A DNA stretch of 64,000 bases, taken from positions 1 through 64,000 of the forward strand of contig NZ_LBMU02000085.1 in the NCBI RefSeq assembly GCF_001005085.2, given 5' to 3'. The notes beneath the pieces are model-generated. The model ran no database searches, was not told where the DNA came from, and worked only from the letters and a program-made list of their open reading frames with translations. Origin of the DNA: Streptomyces humi. Its GTDB lineage: Bacteria; Actinomycetota; Actinomycetes; Streptomycetales; Streptomycetaceae. This document shows positions 29,603 through 37,857 of this stretch, piece after piece; the first letter of the stretch is position 1, and each line of letters starts with the position of its first letter. The translations under genes were made by a program, and so were the position numbers.

Positions 29603-30235
29603 ATGAACAACTCCGTTACGAACAGCGCCCGGTTGCTGGGCGCGGCGCTGCGGGCGCTGCTCGCGCTGACCCTGGTGACGGGCGTCGGCTACCCGCTGCT
29701 CGTCACCGGTGTCGCCCAGGCCGCGTTCCACGACAAGGCGAACGGCTCCGAGACCAGGGCGGACGGCAGGGTCGTCGGCTCCTCGCTCATCGGCCAACAG
29801 GGCTACAGTCTCGCCTACTTCCAGTCACGGCCGGCGAACGGCCTCGGCACCAACTCGGTCAACACCCAGTACAAGTTGATCCTTTCAGGCGCGACCAACC
29901 TCTCCGCCGACAGCAAGAAGCTCATCGCGTCGATCGAGGAGGCCAAGGCCAAGGTCGTCAAGGACAACTCCACGGCCGACTACAGGGTGCTGCCCTCACA
30001 GGTGCCCGCCGACGCCGTCACCTCCTCGGGCTCCGGCCTGGACCCGGACATCTCCCCGGCGTACGCGGAACTCCAGGTGCACCGGGTGGCCGAGCGCAAC
30101 CACCTGCCGGTCGGCACGGTCGACAAGCTGGTCCAGGACCACACCGAAGGCCGCACCCTCGGCTTCATCGGCGAGCCCAGGGTGAACGTCCTCGAACTCA
30201 ACATCGCCCTCAGGGAACTGGTCGAGGGCCGCTGA
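29603..30235 (+). CDS. kdpC: Potassium-transporting ATPase subunit C
   Basis: A ~210-aa subunit with one N-terminal transmembrane helix (ALLALTLVTGVGYPLLVTGV) and an exported domain with GSSLIGQQ, FQSRPA and DPDISPAYAELQV, all typical of KdpC. It assists ATP affinity and assembly of the pump. The ATG at 29603, 5 bp after kdpB, is preferred over an overlapping TTG at 29594. A long palindromic terminator follows. Confidence 0.95.
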   Translation: MNNSVTNSARLLGAALRALLALTLVTGVGYPLLVTGVAQAAFHDKANGSETRADGRVVGSSLIGQQGYSLAYFQSRPANGLGTNSVNTQYKLILSGATNLSADSKKLIASIEEAKAKVVKDNSTADYRVLPSQVPADAVTSSGSGLDPDISPAYAELQVHRVAERNHLPVGTVDKLVQDHTEGRTLGFIGEPRVNVLELNIALRELVEGR

Positions 30236-30239
30236 CGGA

Positions 30240-30279
30240 GCGACTGCGAGGGCGGCCGGCCGGCCGCCCTCGCAGTCGC
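30240..30279. terminator. 40-bp perfect palindrome, bidirectional terminator
   Basis: The 40 bases form an uninterrupted palindrome (CGACTGCGAGGGCGGCCGG with its complement) between the convergent kdpC and universal stress protein genes. It would fold into a very stable hairpin in both transcripts. There is no T tract. Confidence 0.85.
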
Positions 30280-30294
30280 GCAGGACAAGGCCGC

Positions 30295-30828
30295 CTACGA
30301 CAACTGCTTCGAGTCCAGCGGCAGATGCCAGCTGTTGCGACGGTGGGCGGCCGCCAGCACACCCTCCAGCGGGGAGGGCGGCACGGCCAGCACGCAGCAG
30401 CGCGCGTGACCGAGGCAGTAGCCGGCCACCCGGCCCGAGAAGGCACGGTGCCAGCCGCGCCGGCCGGTGCCGACGACCAGTACGTCGTCGTCCCGGTCCG
30501 CGAGTTCGACCAGCGCCCGGCCCGGATCGCCGCGTACGACGAGGCCGTGCACCGGGACGCCGGGCCCGGCGTCGCCGAAGACCTCCGCCAGCACCTCGCG
30601 CAGCCGTTGCCGGGCCAGCCGCTCCCACTCGTCCACGAGCAGGATCGAGGCCGCCGAGCGCCGCGCCGCGAGTTCACCGCCCGGCGGCTCCCAGGCCAGC
30701 ACCGGCCACAGCGCGGCACCGCGCCGCCGGGCCTCCGCCGCCGCCCGGCACAGGGCCGTGACGCTGCCCAGCGAACCGCTCACGCCCACCATCACCCGAC
30801 CGGGCCCGCAGGCGTCGTCACCCGACAT
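30295..30828 (-). CDS. Universal stress protein family
   Basis: A ~177-aa single-domain UspA-like protein. It starts RVMVGVSGSLGSVTALC and has the ATP-binding-type loop GTGRRGWHRAFSGRVAGYCL, followed by CCVLAVPPSPLEG, so nucleotide binding is plausible. The ATG at 30828 has GGTGGAG upstream; a GTG at 30837 is the alternative. It is convergent with kdpC. KdpD itself has a Usp domain, and in E. coli a Usp protein scaffolds KdpD-KdpE, so a link to K+ stress is possible but unproven. Confidence 0.85.
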   Translation of the reverse strand: MSGDDACGPGRVMVGVSGSLGSVTALCRAAAEARRRGAALWPVLAWEPPGGELAARRSAASILLVDEWERLARQRLREVLAEVFGDAGPGVPVHGLVVRGDPGRALVELADRDDDVLVVGTGRRGWHRAFSGRVAGYCLGHARCCVLAVPPSPLEGVLAAAHRRNSWHLPLDSKQLS

Positions 30829-31279
30829 CGACTCCACCGTTCATCCGTAGCTGACCCCGGGGTCTGCCCCAGAGGGGGCCGAGTACCCCGACCGGTGTCC
30901 ATCACACGCCCCGGGACGCACCGTGACCAGGGCATGGAGGGGGTTTCCTGGCACGCCCTGACGGTCATCGTGCCCGCCGCCGCAGCGGGTTGGGGCCCCA
31001 CGTCAGCGTCCCGTCAACACGGTCGACCCCAGTGGTCGGCGCCGGTCCCCGCCCCCGGTACGGCCGCTCGCCGCAGCCGCAGCCGCAGCCGCAGCCGCAG
31101 GCGCACCCGCCGTCGCAGCCGCACCCGCCGCCGTGGCCCTGCGGATCGCCTGAACCGCCGGAACCGGCGCTGTCGCCCTGACCGCCCGAGCCGGGCGGCG
31201 GTCACCACCGGGTTCCCGTCGAGGGGATCCACGTCGTGGCGTGCTGCCGCCGTCCCGCCCGAAGCACTGACCGCACTTC
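30829..31279. other. Gene-poor stretch with (CCGCAG)n low-complexity tract
   Basis: No convincing gene is seen. Bases ~31069-31140 hold short CCGCAG/CCGCACC repeats. On the plus strand they read as a Gln-Pro tail from a TTG at 30990. On the minus strand one frame reads a Cys-Gly-rich segment (HGGGCGCDGGCACGCGCGCG) but lacks a start codon after its upstream stop. It may be the relic of a Cys/Gly-rich small-protein gene or simple slippage DNA. Confidence 0.5.
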
Positions 31280-31349
31280 TTGTCGGGCCCGGAGCACCCT
31301 TCTACAGTGCGCCTCGTAAAGTTCGCCAATCTCGCCGAAACTTTCGGCG
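31280..31349 (+). promoter_or_regulatory. GH43 gene promoter with LacI-type operator
   Basis: TTGTCG (31280-31285) and TACAGT (31303-31308) are 17 bp apart. Downstream lies CGCCGAAACTTTCGGCG (31333-31349), a perfect palindrome around a central C. It matches the CGAA-N-TTCG core reported for xylose/xylobiose LacI-type repressors in Streptomyces (BxlR/XlnR). Bound repressor would block transcription just after initiation. Confidence 0.75.
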
Positions 31350-31370
31350 GTCCGGGAAGGGCGCAGGCGC

Positions 31371-32915
31371 ATGCGGACGTACGACAACCCGGTCATCCCC
31401 GGCTTCCACCCCGACCCGAGCGTGTGCCGGGTCGGGGAGGACTTCTACCTCGTCTGTTCCAGCTTCGAGTACTTCCCCGGCGTGCCGCTCTTCCACAGCC
31501 GGGACCTGGTGCACTGGCGGCAGCTCGGCAACGTCCTGGACCGGCCGCTGCCCGACGACACGCCGGCCTCCGCCGGGGTGTACGCGCCGACGATCCGGCA
31601 CCACGACGGGCTCTTCCACGTCATCACCACCGACGTCGGCGGCCGCGGCACCTTCCTCGTCACCGCCGAGCGCCCCGAAGGGCCCTGGTCCGACCCGGTG
31701 TGGGTGGACGTCCCCGGTATCGACCCCGACCTCGCCTGGGACGAGAACGGCGACTGCTGGTGCGCGGTGGCCGGGGTGGCCGTGGCCCGGATCGACACCC
31801 GTACCGGGAAGGTGCTCGAAGGTCCGCTGCCGACGTGGTCAGGGACCGGGCTGCGCGACCCGGAGGCACCGCACCTCCACCGGATCGGCGCGTGGTGGTA
31901 CCTGCTGGTCGCCGAGGGCGGCACGGCGCTCGGGCACGGGGTCTCCGTGGCCCGCGCCCGCTCGCCGCGCGGGCCCTGGGAACCGGCGCCCGGGAATCCC
32001 CTCGTCTCCCACCGGGGCACCTCGGAACCGGTCCAGTGCACCGGCCACGCCGACCTCGTCCAGGCCGTCGACGGCAGCTGGTGGGCGGTGCTGCTCGGCA
32101 CCCGGCCGCGCGGCTGGTTCCCCGAGTTCCACGTGCTCGGCCGGGAGACCTTCCTGGCCCCGGTCGAGTGGGCCGACGGCTGGCCGCGGATGGGACGGGT
32201 GCGCGAGCGCGAGACGGCTCCGGCCGCCTGGCACCCGGTCGAACAGCCGCCGGCCCGCGACGACTTCACCGCTCCCGGGCTCGCGCCGCACTGGATCTCC
32301 CCACGCGCCCGGCCCGCCGGTTCCTGGTCGCTGACCGAACGGCCGGGGTGGCTGACCCTCACCGCCACCGGGGACAGCCTGGACCGCCCCGGACACACCT
32401 TCGTCGGCCGCCGTCAGCAGCACTTCGACTGCCGTGCGGCCGCGCTGCTCGACCCGGGCCCGGGCGCGGGACGCGCCGGCCTCTCGCTGCGCGTCGACGA
32501 GGCCCACCACTACGACCTGGAGGTGAGCGGGGGAGTGGTGAGCGTCGTCGCGCGGATCGGGCCGCTGCGGCAGCGGCTCGCCGAACACCCCGTACCGCCC
32601 GGGCCGTTGACGCTCGTCGTGGAGACGCGCACGGACCGGGTGCCGCCGCCCACCGGCGTCGCGCCCGGTGAGCAGCCGCCGCCCGGTGCCCGCGGCGCCG
32701 GACCCGACGCCGTGCTCCTCGCCGTCGAGACCCCCGAAGGCCCGGTCCGGCTGGCCGAACTGGACGGGCGGTATCTGTCCACACAGGTGGCGGGCGGCTT
32801 CACCGGCCGGGTCGTCGGCATGTACGTCACCGAGGGCCGGGCGGCCTTCGACTGGTTCGAGTACTTGCCATCAGCTGCTGCGCGACACCTTGACGCTCCT
32901 GATCCGCCTTTCTAG
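31371..32915 (+). CDS. GH43-family beta-xylosidase / alpha-L-arabinofuranosidase, intracellular
   Basis: A 514-aa glycoside hydrolase. The N-terminal five-bladed propeller (~1-300) has NPVIPGFHPDPSVCRVGEDF with the catalytic-base Asp, a WDENGDCW segment and TSEPVQCTGHADLVQ. The C-terminal ~200 residues form a beta-sandwich (GH43 C2-type) usual in xylosidases. No signal peptide is visible, so it should split imported xylo-oligosaccharides in the cytoplasm. ATG start; promoter and operator upstream. Its 3' end contains the promoter of the ABC operon. Confidence 0.9.
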   Translation: MRTYDNPVIPGFHPDPSVCRVGEDFYLVCSSFEYFPGVPLFHSRDLVHWRQLGNVLDRPLPDDTPASAGVYAPTIRHHDGLFHVITTDVGGRGTFLVTAERPEGPWSDPVWVDVPGIDPDLAWDENGDCWCAVAGVAVARIDTRTGKVLEGPLPTWSGTGLRDPEAPHLHRIGAWWYLLVAEGGTALGHGVSVARARSPRGPWEPAPGNPLVSHRGTSEPVQCTGHADLVQAVDGSWWAVLLGTRPRGWFPEFHVLGRETFLAPVEWADGWPRMGRVRERETAPAAWHPVEQPPARDDFTAPGLAPHWISPRARPAGSWSLTERPGWLTLTATGDSLDRPGHTFVGRRQQHFDCRAAALLDPGPGAGRAGLSLRVDEAHHYDLEVSGGVVSVVARIGPLRQRLAEHPVPPGPLTLVVETRTDRVPPPTGVAPGEQPPPGARGAGPDAVLLAVETPEGPVRLAELDGRYLSTQVAGGFTGRVVGMYVTEGRAAFDWFEYLPSAAARHLDAPDPPF

Positions 32916-32991
32916 AGTCGCCGTTCGGAACGTTCGGTGAAAACATCGAATGTTTCGAAGCCCCGCAGGGCGGAGACGGACCCGAAAGTTT
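32888..32991 (+). promoter_or_regulatory. Promoter and three CGAA-N-TTCG-like sites before the xylo-oligosaccharide ABC operon
   Basis: TTGACG (32888-32893) and TAGAGT (32911-32916) have ideal 17-bp spacing and overlap the GH43 stop. Downstream are CGTTC-G-GAACG (32920-32930), CGAATGTTTCG (32945-32955, one mismatch) and the perfect CGAAAGTTTCG (32981-32991). The same operator core precedes the GH43 gene, so one LacI-type repressor probably controls both. Its gene is not in this window. Confidence 0.75.
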
Positions 32992-33054
32992 CGAAGTTCC
33001 GAGAACCATCGAACCAGGACGGCGTCGGTCGTCCCGTACCCCGAGGAGCGCATC

Positions 33055-34350
33055 ATGGGCGACCCGGCACTGTCCCGTCGCGGTTTCCTGGCGGCCACCG
33101 CGGCCGCCGGTCTGGGCATGACCGCCCTCAGCGGCTGCGGTTCGGGCTCGGACGGCGGCTCGTCGTCGGGGATCACCACCGTCGAGTGGTGGAACATCTC
33201 CACGACCAGCCCGACGAAAGGCGTCTGGGCGGCCCTCGCCAAGAAGTTCGAGGCGCAGAACCCCAAGGTCAAGGTGAAGATCACCCAGCTCGAGAACGAC
33301 GCCTACAAGACGAAGATGACCGCGCTGACCGCCTCCGGGAAGCTCCCCGACATCTTCCACACCTGGGGCGGCGGCGTCCTCCAGCAGCAGGTCCACGCGG
33401 GACTCGTCAAGGACCTCACCGACACCACCAAGCCCTGGTCCGACGGGCTCCTCCCGGTCGCCAAGGAGCCGTACATCCTGGACAAGAAGACGTACGGCAT
33501 CCCGTTCGACATCGGCATGATCGGCTTCTGGTACAACAAGGCTCTCTTCAAGAGGGCCGGGATCAGTGCGCCCCCCACCACCTGGAGCGCCTTCCTGGAC
33601 GCCGTGAAGGCGCTGAAGGCCGCCGGTGTCACCCCGCTCGCCCTGGCCGGCAAGGAGAGCTGGACCGGCATGTACTACTGGGCGTACCTCGCCATGCGCA
33701 CCGCCGGGATCGACGCCCTCAAGAAGGCGGACGACGACAAGGACTTCACCGGCGCCGGCTTCGTCGAGGCCGGACAGCACCTGAAGGACCTCGTGCAACT
33801 CCAGCCGTTCCAGAAGGGGTTCCTGGGCGCCGCCTACTCCAGCCCGACCGGCCAGGCCGCCACCGTCGGCAACGGCAAGGCCGCGATGGAGCTGATGGGC
33901 CAGTGGGCGCCGGTCGTCGAGGCGGACGCGGGCAAGGGGGTCGGCGCGAACCTCGGGTTCTTCCCGTTCCCGGCAGTCGAGGGCGGCAAGGGCACCATCA
34001 CCGAGATCTTCGGAGGCGGCGGCGGACACGCGCTGCGCGCCGACGCCCCGCAGGCCGCCGTCGACTTCCTGAAGTTCTTCGCCTCCGAGACCACGGATGT
34101 GGAACTGGTCAAGAAGACCGGCGTGATACCCGTCGTACCCGCCGCCGAGAGCGCGCTGACCGACACCAACCTGAAGCTCGTACAGACCCAGTTGAAGGCC
34201 GCCACCGGCTTCCAGCTCTACCTCGACCAGGCCTACGCGCCGGCCGTAGGCCAGCAGGTCAACGACAGCGTGGCCGGACTGATCGCCGGCTCCAAGTCGC
34301 CCGAGGACGTCACCCAGGCGATCACCAAGACCGCGAAGGAAGAGCAGTAG
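33055..34350 (+). CDS. bxlE: Sugar-binding lipoprotein of a xylobiose/xylo-oligosaccharide importer (BxlE-like)
   Basis: A 431-aa family-1 solute-binding protein. The N-terminus has a twin-arginine-like SRRGFLAAT, a hydrophobic stretch and the lipobox LSGC, so it is an exported lipoprotein. The mature protein has typical ITTVEWWNISTTSPTKG and DIFHTWGGGVL segments. It should bind xylo-oligosaccharides, inferred from neighbours (GH43, GH10) and CGAAA-N-TTTCG operators. ATG 33055 has GAGGAG upstream. No ATPase is encoded; Streptomyces usually share the MsiK ATPase for such importers. Confidence 0.85.
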   Translation: MGDPALSRRGFLAATAAAGLGMTALSGCGSGSDGGSSSGITTVEWWNISTTSPTKGVWAALAKKFEAQNPKVKVKITQLENDAYKTKMTALTASGKLPDIFHTWGGGVLQQQVHAGLVKDLTDTTKPWSDGLLPVAKEPYILDKKTYGIPFDIGMIGFWYNKALFKRAGISAPPTTWSAFLDAVKALKAAGVTPLALAGKESWTGMYYWAYLAMRTAGIDALKKADDDKDFTGAGFVEAGQHLKDLVQLQPFQKGFLGAAYSSPTGQAATVGNGKAAMELMGQWAPVVEADAGKGVGANLGFFPFPAVEGGKGTITEIFGGGGGHALRADAPQAAVDFLKFFASETTDVELVKKTGVIPVVPAAESALTDTNLKLVQTQLKAATGFQLYLDQAYAPAVGQQVNDSVAGLIAGSKSPEDVTQAITKTAKEEQ

Positions 34351-34358
34351 GCCGCCCG

Positions 34359-35354
34359 ATGACCTCGACCTACCTGTCCGACACCAGGTCCGGGCCGGAC
34401 GCCCAGGTCCGGCCGCCGACGCGGCCGGACCGGGCGCGCACCCGGCGCCGGGTGCTGCACTGGCTCACCGCGGTGGGCTTCCAGCTGCCCGCCCTGGCCC
34501 TGTTCGGCGTCCTCGTCCTGCTGCCGATCCTGTTCGCGCTGTACGCCTCGTTCTTCCGCTGGGGCGGCTTCGGCATGCCCTCCGACTACACCGGCACCGA
34601 CAACTTCACCCGCCTCTTCCAGGACGACGTCTTCCTCGGCGACCTCTGGCGCTGCCTGCTGCTGGTCGGGCTCTCGCTGGCCCTGCAACTGCCGTTCGCG
34701 CTCGCCATGGCGGTCCTGCTCAACCAGCGGATCCGCGGCCGGGCCGTCTACCGGATGCTGTTCTTCGCGCCCTACGTGCTCTCCGAGGCCATCACCGGTG
34801 TGCTGTTCGGCATGATCTTCGCCCCCGACCAGGGGCTCGCCGACCACGTGCTGGGCGCGATCGGACTCGACGGGCTCGGCGGGGAGTGGTTCTCCGACCC
34901 CTCGACCGTCATGGCCACCCTCTTCCTCGTCATGACCTGGAAGTACTTCGGCTTCCACATGATGCTCTACCTGGCCGGACTCCAGTCCATCCCGGCCGAG
35001 TTGACCGAGGCCGCGATCGTCGACGGCGCGGGCTCCTGGCAGCGCTTCCGCCACATCACGCTGCCGCTGCTCGCCCCCACCCTGCGGATCAGCGTCTTCC
35101 TCTCGGTCATCGGGTCCATCCAGCTCTTCGACCTGGTGTGGGTGGTCACCGCGGGCGGCCCCGACCACCACTCGGAGACCATGGCCGTGACCATGTTCCA
35201 GTACGGCTTCAAGCGCTACCAGGTCGGCTACGCCAGCGCGATCAGCGTGGTCATGTTCGCCATCAGCCTTGTCTTCGCCCTCGCCTACCAGCGGTTCGTG
35301 CTCCGCCGCGACCTGGCGGGCGCCACCACGAACATGAGAGGGGACGGCGCATGA
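34359..35354 (+). CDS. bxlF: Sugar ABC transporter permease (BxlF-like)
   Basis: A 331-aa MalF-type permease with a ~35-aa basic N-terminus, about six transmembrane helices (ALFGVLVLLPILFALYASFF first) and the EAA loop ELTEAAIVDGAGSWQRFRHI. It forms one half of the xylo-oligosaccharide channel. ATG 34359 is 8 bp after the binding-protein stop; its own stop overlaps the next permease start by 4 bp. Confidence 0.88.
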   Translation: MTSTYLSDTRSGPDAQVRPPTRPDRARTRRRVLHWLTAVGFQLPALALFGVLVLLPILFALYASFFRWGGFGMPSDYTGTDNFTRLFQDDVFLGDLWRCLLLVGLSLALQLPFALAMAVLLNQRIRGRAVYRMLFFAPYVLSEAITGVLFGMIFAPDQGLADHVLGAIGLDGLGGEWFSDPSTVMATLFLVMTWKYFGFHMMLYLAGLQSIPAELTEAAIVDGAGSWQRFRHITLPLLAPTLRISVFLSVIGSIQLFDLVWVVTAGGPDHHSETMAVTMFQYGFKRYQVGYASAISVVMFAISLVFALAYQRFVLRRDLAGATTNMRGDGA

Positions 35355-36193
35355 ACGGCCGCAGGACGTCCGGCACTTCCGTACGCAGCCTGCCGCTGCA
35401 CCTGGTCCTCGTCGTGGTCGGCGCGCTGATGGCCGTACCCGTGCTGTACGCGGCACTGTCCGGGTTCAAGTCCACCGACGAACTGTCCGCCAACCCGGTC
35501 GGCCTGCCCCGTTCCTGGGTCACCTCCAACTACACCGACATCCTCCGCTCCGGCTCCTTCTGGCGGCTGGTCGGCAACAGCACCCTGATCGCCGTGGCCA
35601 CCACCGTGCTGGTGGTCGCGGTGTCGGCGCTGGCGGCCTTCTCCTTCGCCCGGTTCGCCTTCCGCGGCCGGGAGGTCCTGTTCACCGTGTTCACGATGGG
35701 GCTGATGTTCCCGTTCGCGGTGGCCGCCCTGCCGCTCTTCTTGCTGCTGCGCTCGATGAACCTGCTGGACAACCCGCTGGGGGTGATCCTGCCGCAGGCC
35801 GCGTTCGGACTGCCGATGACCATCATCATCCTGCGCGGCTTCTTCCGGGAGATCCCCGGGGAGCTGGAGGAGGCGGCCACCCTCGACGGCTGCGGGCCGT
35901 TCGCCTTCTTCTGGCGGATCCTGCTGCCGATGGCCCGGCCGGCGCTCGGCACGGTCTCCGTGCTCGCGGTCGTCACCAGCTGGAACAACTTCTTCCTGCC
36001 ACTGCTGGTCTTCAACGACTCCACGTGGTGGACCATCCCGGTCGGCGTGCAGCAGTTCCAAGGCCAGTACGCCACCGACTACGCCCGGGTCTTCGCCTAC
36101 CTGGTCCTCGCCATGGTGCCCGCCCTGGCCTTCTACTCGGTCGCCGAACGCCAGCTGGTCGGCGGCCTCACCGCAGGTGCCACCAAGGGCTGA
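35351..36193 (+). CDS. bxlG: Sugar ABC transporter permease (BxlG-like)
   Basis: A 280-aa MalG-type permease with six helices and the EAA loop ELEEAATLDGCGPFAFFWRI. It pairs with the upstream permease. The ATG at 35351 overlaps the preceding stop (ATGA), indicating coupled translation. The secreted xylanase gene follows after 29 bp in the same operon. Confidence 0.88.
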   Translation: MNGRRTSGTSVRSLPLHLVLVVVGALMAVPVLYAALSGFKSTDELSANPVGLPRSWVTSNYTDILRSGSFWRLVGNSTLIAVATTVLVVAVSALAAFSFARFAFRGREVLFTVFTMGLMFPFAVAALPLFLLLRSMNLLDNPLGVILPQAAFGLPMTIIILRGFFREIPGELEEAATLDGCGPFAFFWRILLPMARPALGTVSVLAVVTSWNNFFLPLLVFNDSTWWTIPVGVQQFQGQYATDYARVFAYLVLAMVPALAFYSVAERQLVGGLTAGATKG

Positions 36194-36222
36194 ACATCCC
36201 TTCCGCGAACAGGAGTCGTACG

Positions 36223-37275
36223 ATGGCACGCACCCGTCTCAGACTCGCCGGTGCCCTCGCGGCCGTGCTCGTGGCGGCCGGAATCGCCACCGGCCCCGCC
36301 GCCCGGGCCCACGACCGGCAACCCACCCTCGCCGAACTGGCCGAGCGGCACGGCCGCTACTTCGGCAGCGCCACCGACAACCCCGAACTCACCGACACCG
36401 CCTACACGCGGCCGCTCGGCACCGAGTTCGACATGATCACGCCCGGCAACGGCATGAAGTGGTACGCCACCGAGCCCCAGCAGGGCGTCTTCGACTGGAC
36501 CGACGGCGACCAGATCGTGAACCTCGCCCGGAAGAACCACCAGCAGGTCCGCGCCCACACCCTGGTCTGGCACAGCCAGCTCCCCGACTGGCTCACCTCC
36601 CGCACCTGGACGGCCGACGAGCTGCGCGCGGTTCTCAAGAACCACATCCAGACCGAGGTCCGGCACTACCGGGGCAGCGTCTACTCCTGGGACGTCGTCA
36701 ACGAGGCGTTCAACGAGGACGGCAGCTACCGCGAGACCATCTGGTACAAGACGCTCGGCCCCGGCTACATCGCCGACGCGCTGCGCTGGGCGCACCAGGC
36801 CGACCCGCGCGCCAAGCTGTACCTCAACGACTACAACATCGAGGCCACCGGAGCGAAGAGCGACGCCTACTACGCGCTCGCCCGGCAGCTGAAGGCCGAG
36901 CACGTGCCGCTGGACGGCATCGGCCTCCAGGCCCATCTCGCCCTCCAGTACGGCTATCCCGCCACCCTGGAGGAGAACCTCCGCCGCTTCTCCCGCCTCG
37001 GCCTGGACACCGCGCTCACCGAGGTGGACATCCGGATGCAGCTGCCCGCGACGGACGGGAAACTGGCCGAGCAGGCTACCTGGTACGCGGATCTCACCAG
37101 GGCGTGCCTCGCGGTACGGCGGTGCGTGGGCATCACGGTCTGGGACTGGACGGACAAGTACTCGTGGATCCCGGCCTTCTTCCCGGGCGAGGGCGCGGCC
37201 CTGCCCTGGGACGAGCAACTCGCCCCCAAGCCGGCCTACTTCGCGCTGCGCACAGCCCTCGGCTACAGGGGGTGA
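36223..37275 (+). CDS. Secreted GH10 endo-1,4-beta-xylanase
   Basis: A 350-aa protein with a signal peptide (RLAGALAAVLVAAGIATG, cut after ~ARA, residue ~28) and a complete GH10 (beta/alpha)8 barrel without a carbohydrate-binding module. The acid/base Glu161 is in WDVVNEAFNED and the nucleophile Glu267 in TEVDIRM; other signatures are HTLVWHSQLPDW and GITVWDWTDKYSW. It cuts xylan outside the cell, feeding the adjacent importer and GH43 enzyme. ATG 36223 has AGGAG upstream. Confidence 0.95.
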   Translation: MARTRLRLAGALAAVLVAAGIATGPAARAHDRQPTLAELAERHGRYFGSATDNPELTDTAYTRPLGTEFDMITPGNGMKWYATEPQQGVFDWTDGDQIVNLARKNHQQVRAHTLVWHSQLPDWLTSRTWTADELRAVLKNHIQTEVRHYRGSVYSWDVVNEAFNEDGSYRETIWYKTLGPGYIADALRWAHQADPRAKLYLNDYNIEATGAKSDAYYALARQLKAEHVPLDGIGLQAHLALQYGYPATLEENLRRFSRLGLDTALTEVDIRMQLPATDGKLAEQATWYADLTRACLAVRRCVGITVWDWTDKYSWIPAFFPGEGAALPWDEQLAPKPAYFALRTALGYRG

Positions 37276-37294
37276 CGAACCCCGGACGCACGTC

Positions 37295-37330
37295 GGGGCC
37301 GGTGCGCACCAGGTGTGCGTCCGGCCCCTT
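37295..37330 (+). terminator. Terminator of the xylan operon
   Basis: GGGGCCGG (37295-37302) pairs with CCGGCCCC (37321-37328), continued by GCGCAC with GTGCGT and a 5-base loop. It lies ~20 bp after the xylanase stop and ends with TT. Confidence 0.75.
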
Positions 37331-37382
37331 GATTGTCACCGGGCGGAGCGGCGGGGCCGCCCGGGGGTGGTGCGGTGTCCGC

Positions 37383-37619
37383 TCAGGCGGCGGTCATCAC
37401 GCTGCCGGCACCGAGCGGGCGGTGCGGGGCGATGATCTGACCGTCGGGCAGGAGCTCGCCGGTGTCCTCGAAGAGCAGCACGCCGTTGCACAGCAGGCTC
37501 CAGCCCTGCTCCGGGTGGTGCGCCGTGAGACGGGCGGACTCCCGGTCGGCGGATTCGGCGGTCGGACACGGCGGTTGGTGCTGGCACATGGGTAGGGTCT
37601 CTCGCTCTGTCGTGGTCAT
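37383..37619 (-). CDS. DUF5999-family small Streptomyces protein
   Basis: A 78-aa protein whose core (MCQHQPPCPTAESADRESAR, then HHPEQGWSLLCNGVLLFEDT and GELLPDGQIIAPHRP) matches a very conserved small family in Streptomyces. The two N-terminal Cys residues are conserved; function unknown. I use the ATG at 37619 because GGGGGA lies ~8 bp upstream; many homologues begin at the second Met (37589), which is the alternative. Confidence 0.8.
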   Translation of the reverse strand: MTTTERETLPMCQHQPPCPTAESADRESARLTAHHPEQGWSLLCNGVLLFEDTGELLPDGQIIAPHRPLGAGSVMTAA

Positions 37620-37794
37620 GTCGGTCCCCCGTGGTGATGAGTCGTTCGGAAACCAGTGTTGCCCTCCGGGCGTTGTTCCGCAGGGATTTCGCGGCACCGC
37701 TTCTCACAGGTTGGAGACGCGTCACCCGCCCGGACGGTTCATCCCGGCCGGGTTGTCAATTCGGATGGTTTCTCATGGCCGGATAGGGCTAGTT

Positions 37795-37850
37795 CCTCTC
37801 TGGGGAGCGGTGAATTGCTCGCATGAGCAATTCACCGCTCCCCAGAGAGG
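37795..37850. terminator. Very long perfect hairpin (26-bp stem, 4-base loop)
   Basis: Bases 37795-37820 pair perfectly with 37825-37850 around GCAT. It lies just after the stop of the minus-strand gene at 37858-38454 and would end its transcript. It is AT-richer and longer than the other terminators here. Confidence 0.85.
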
Positions 37851-37857
37851 CGAGGCC

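Noticed and set aside
30990..31181. Plus-strand Gln-Pro protein from a TTG start
   Set aside because: Only low-complexity repeat, no ribosome site; kept as an ambiguous region rather than a gene.
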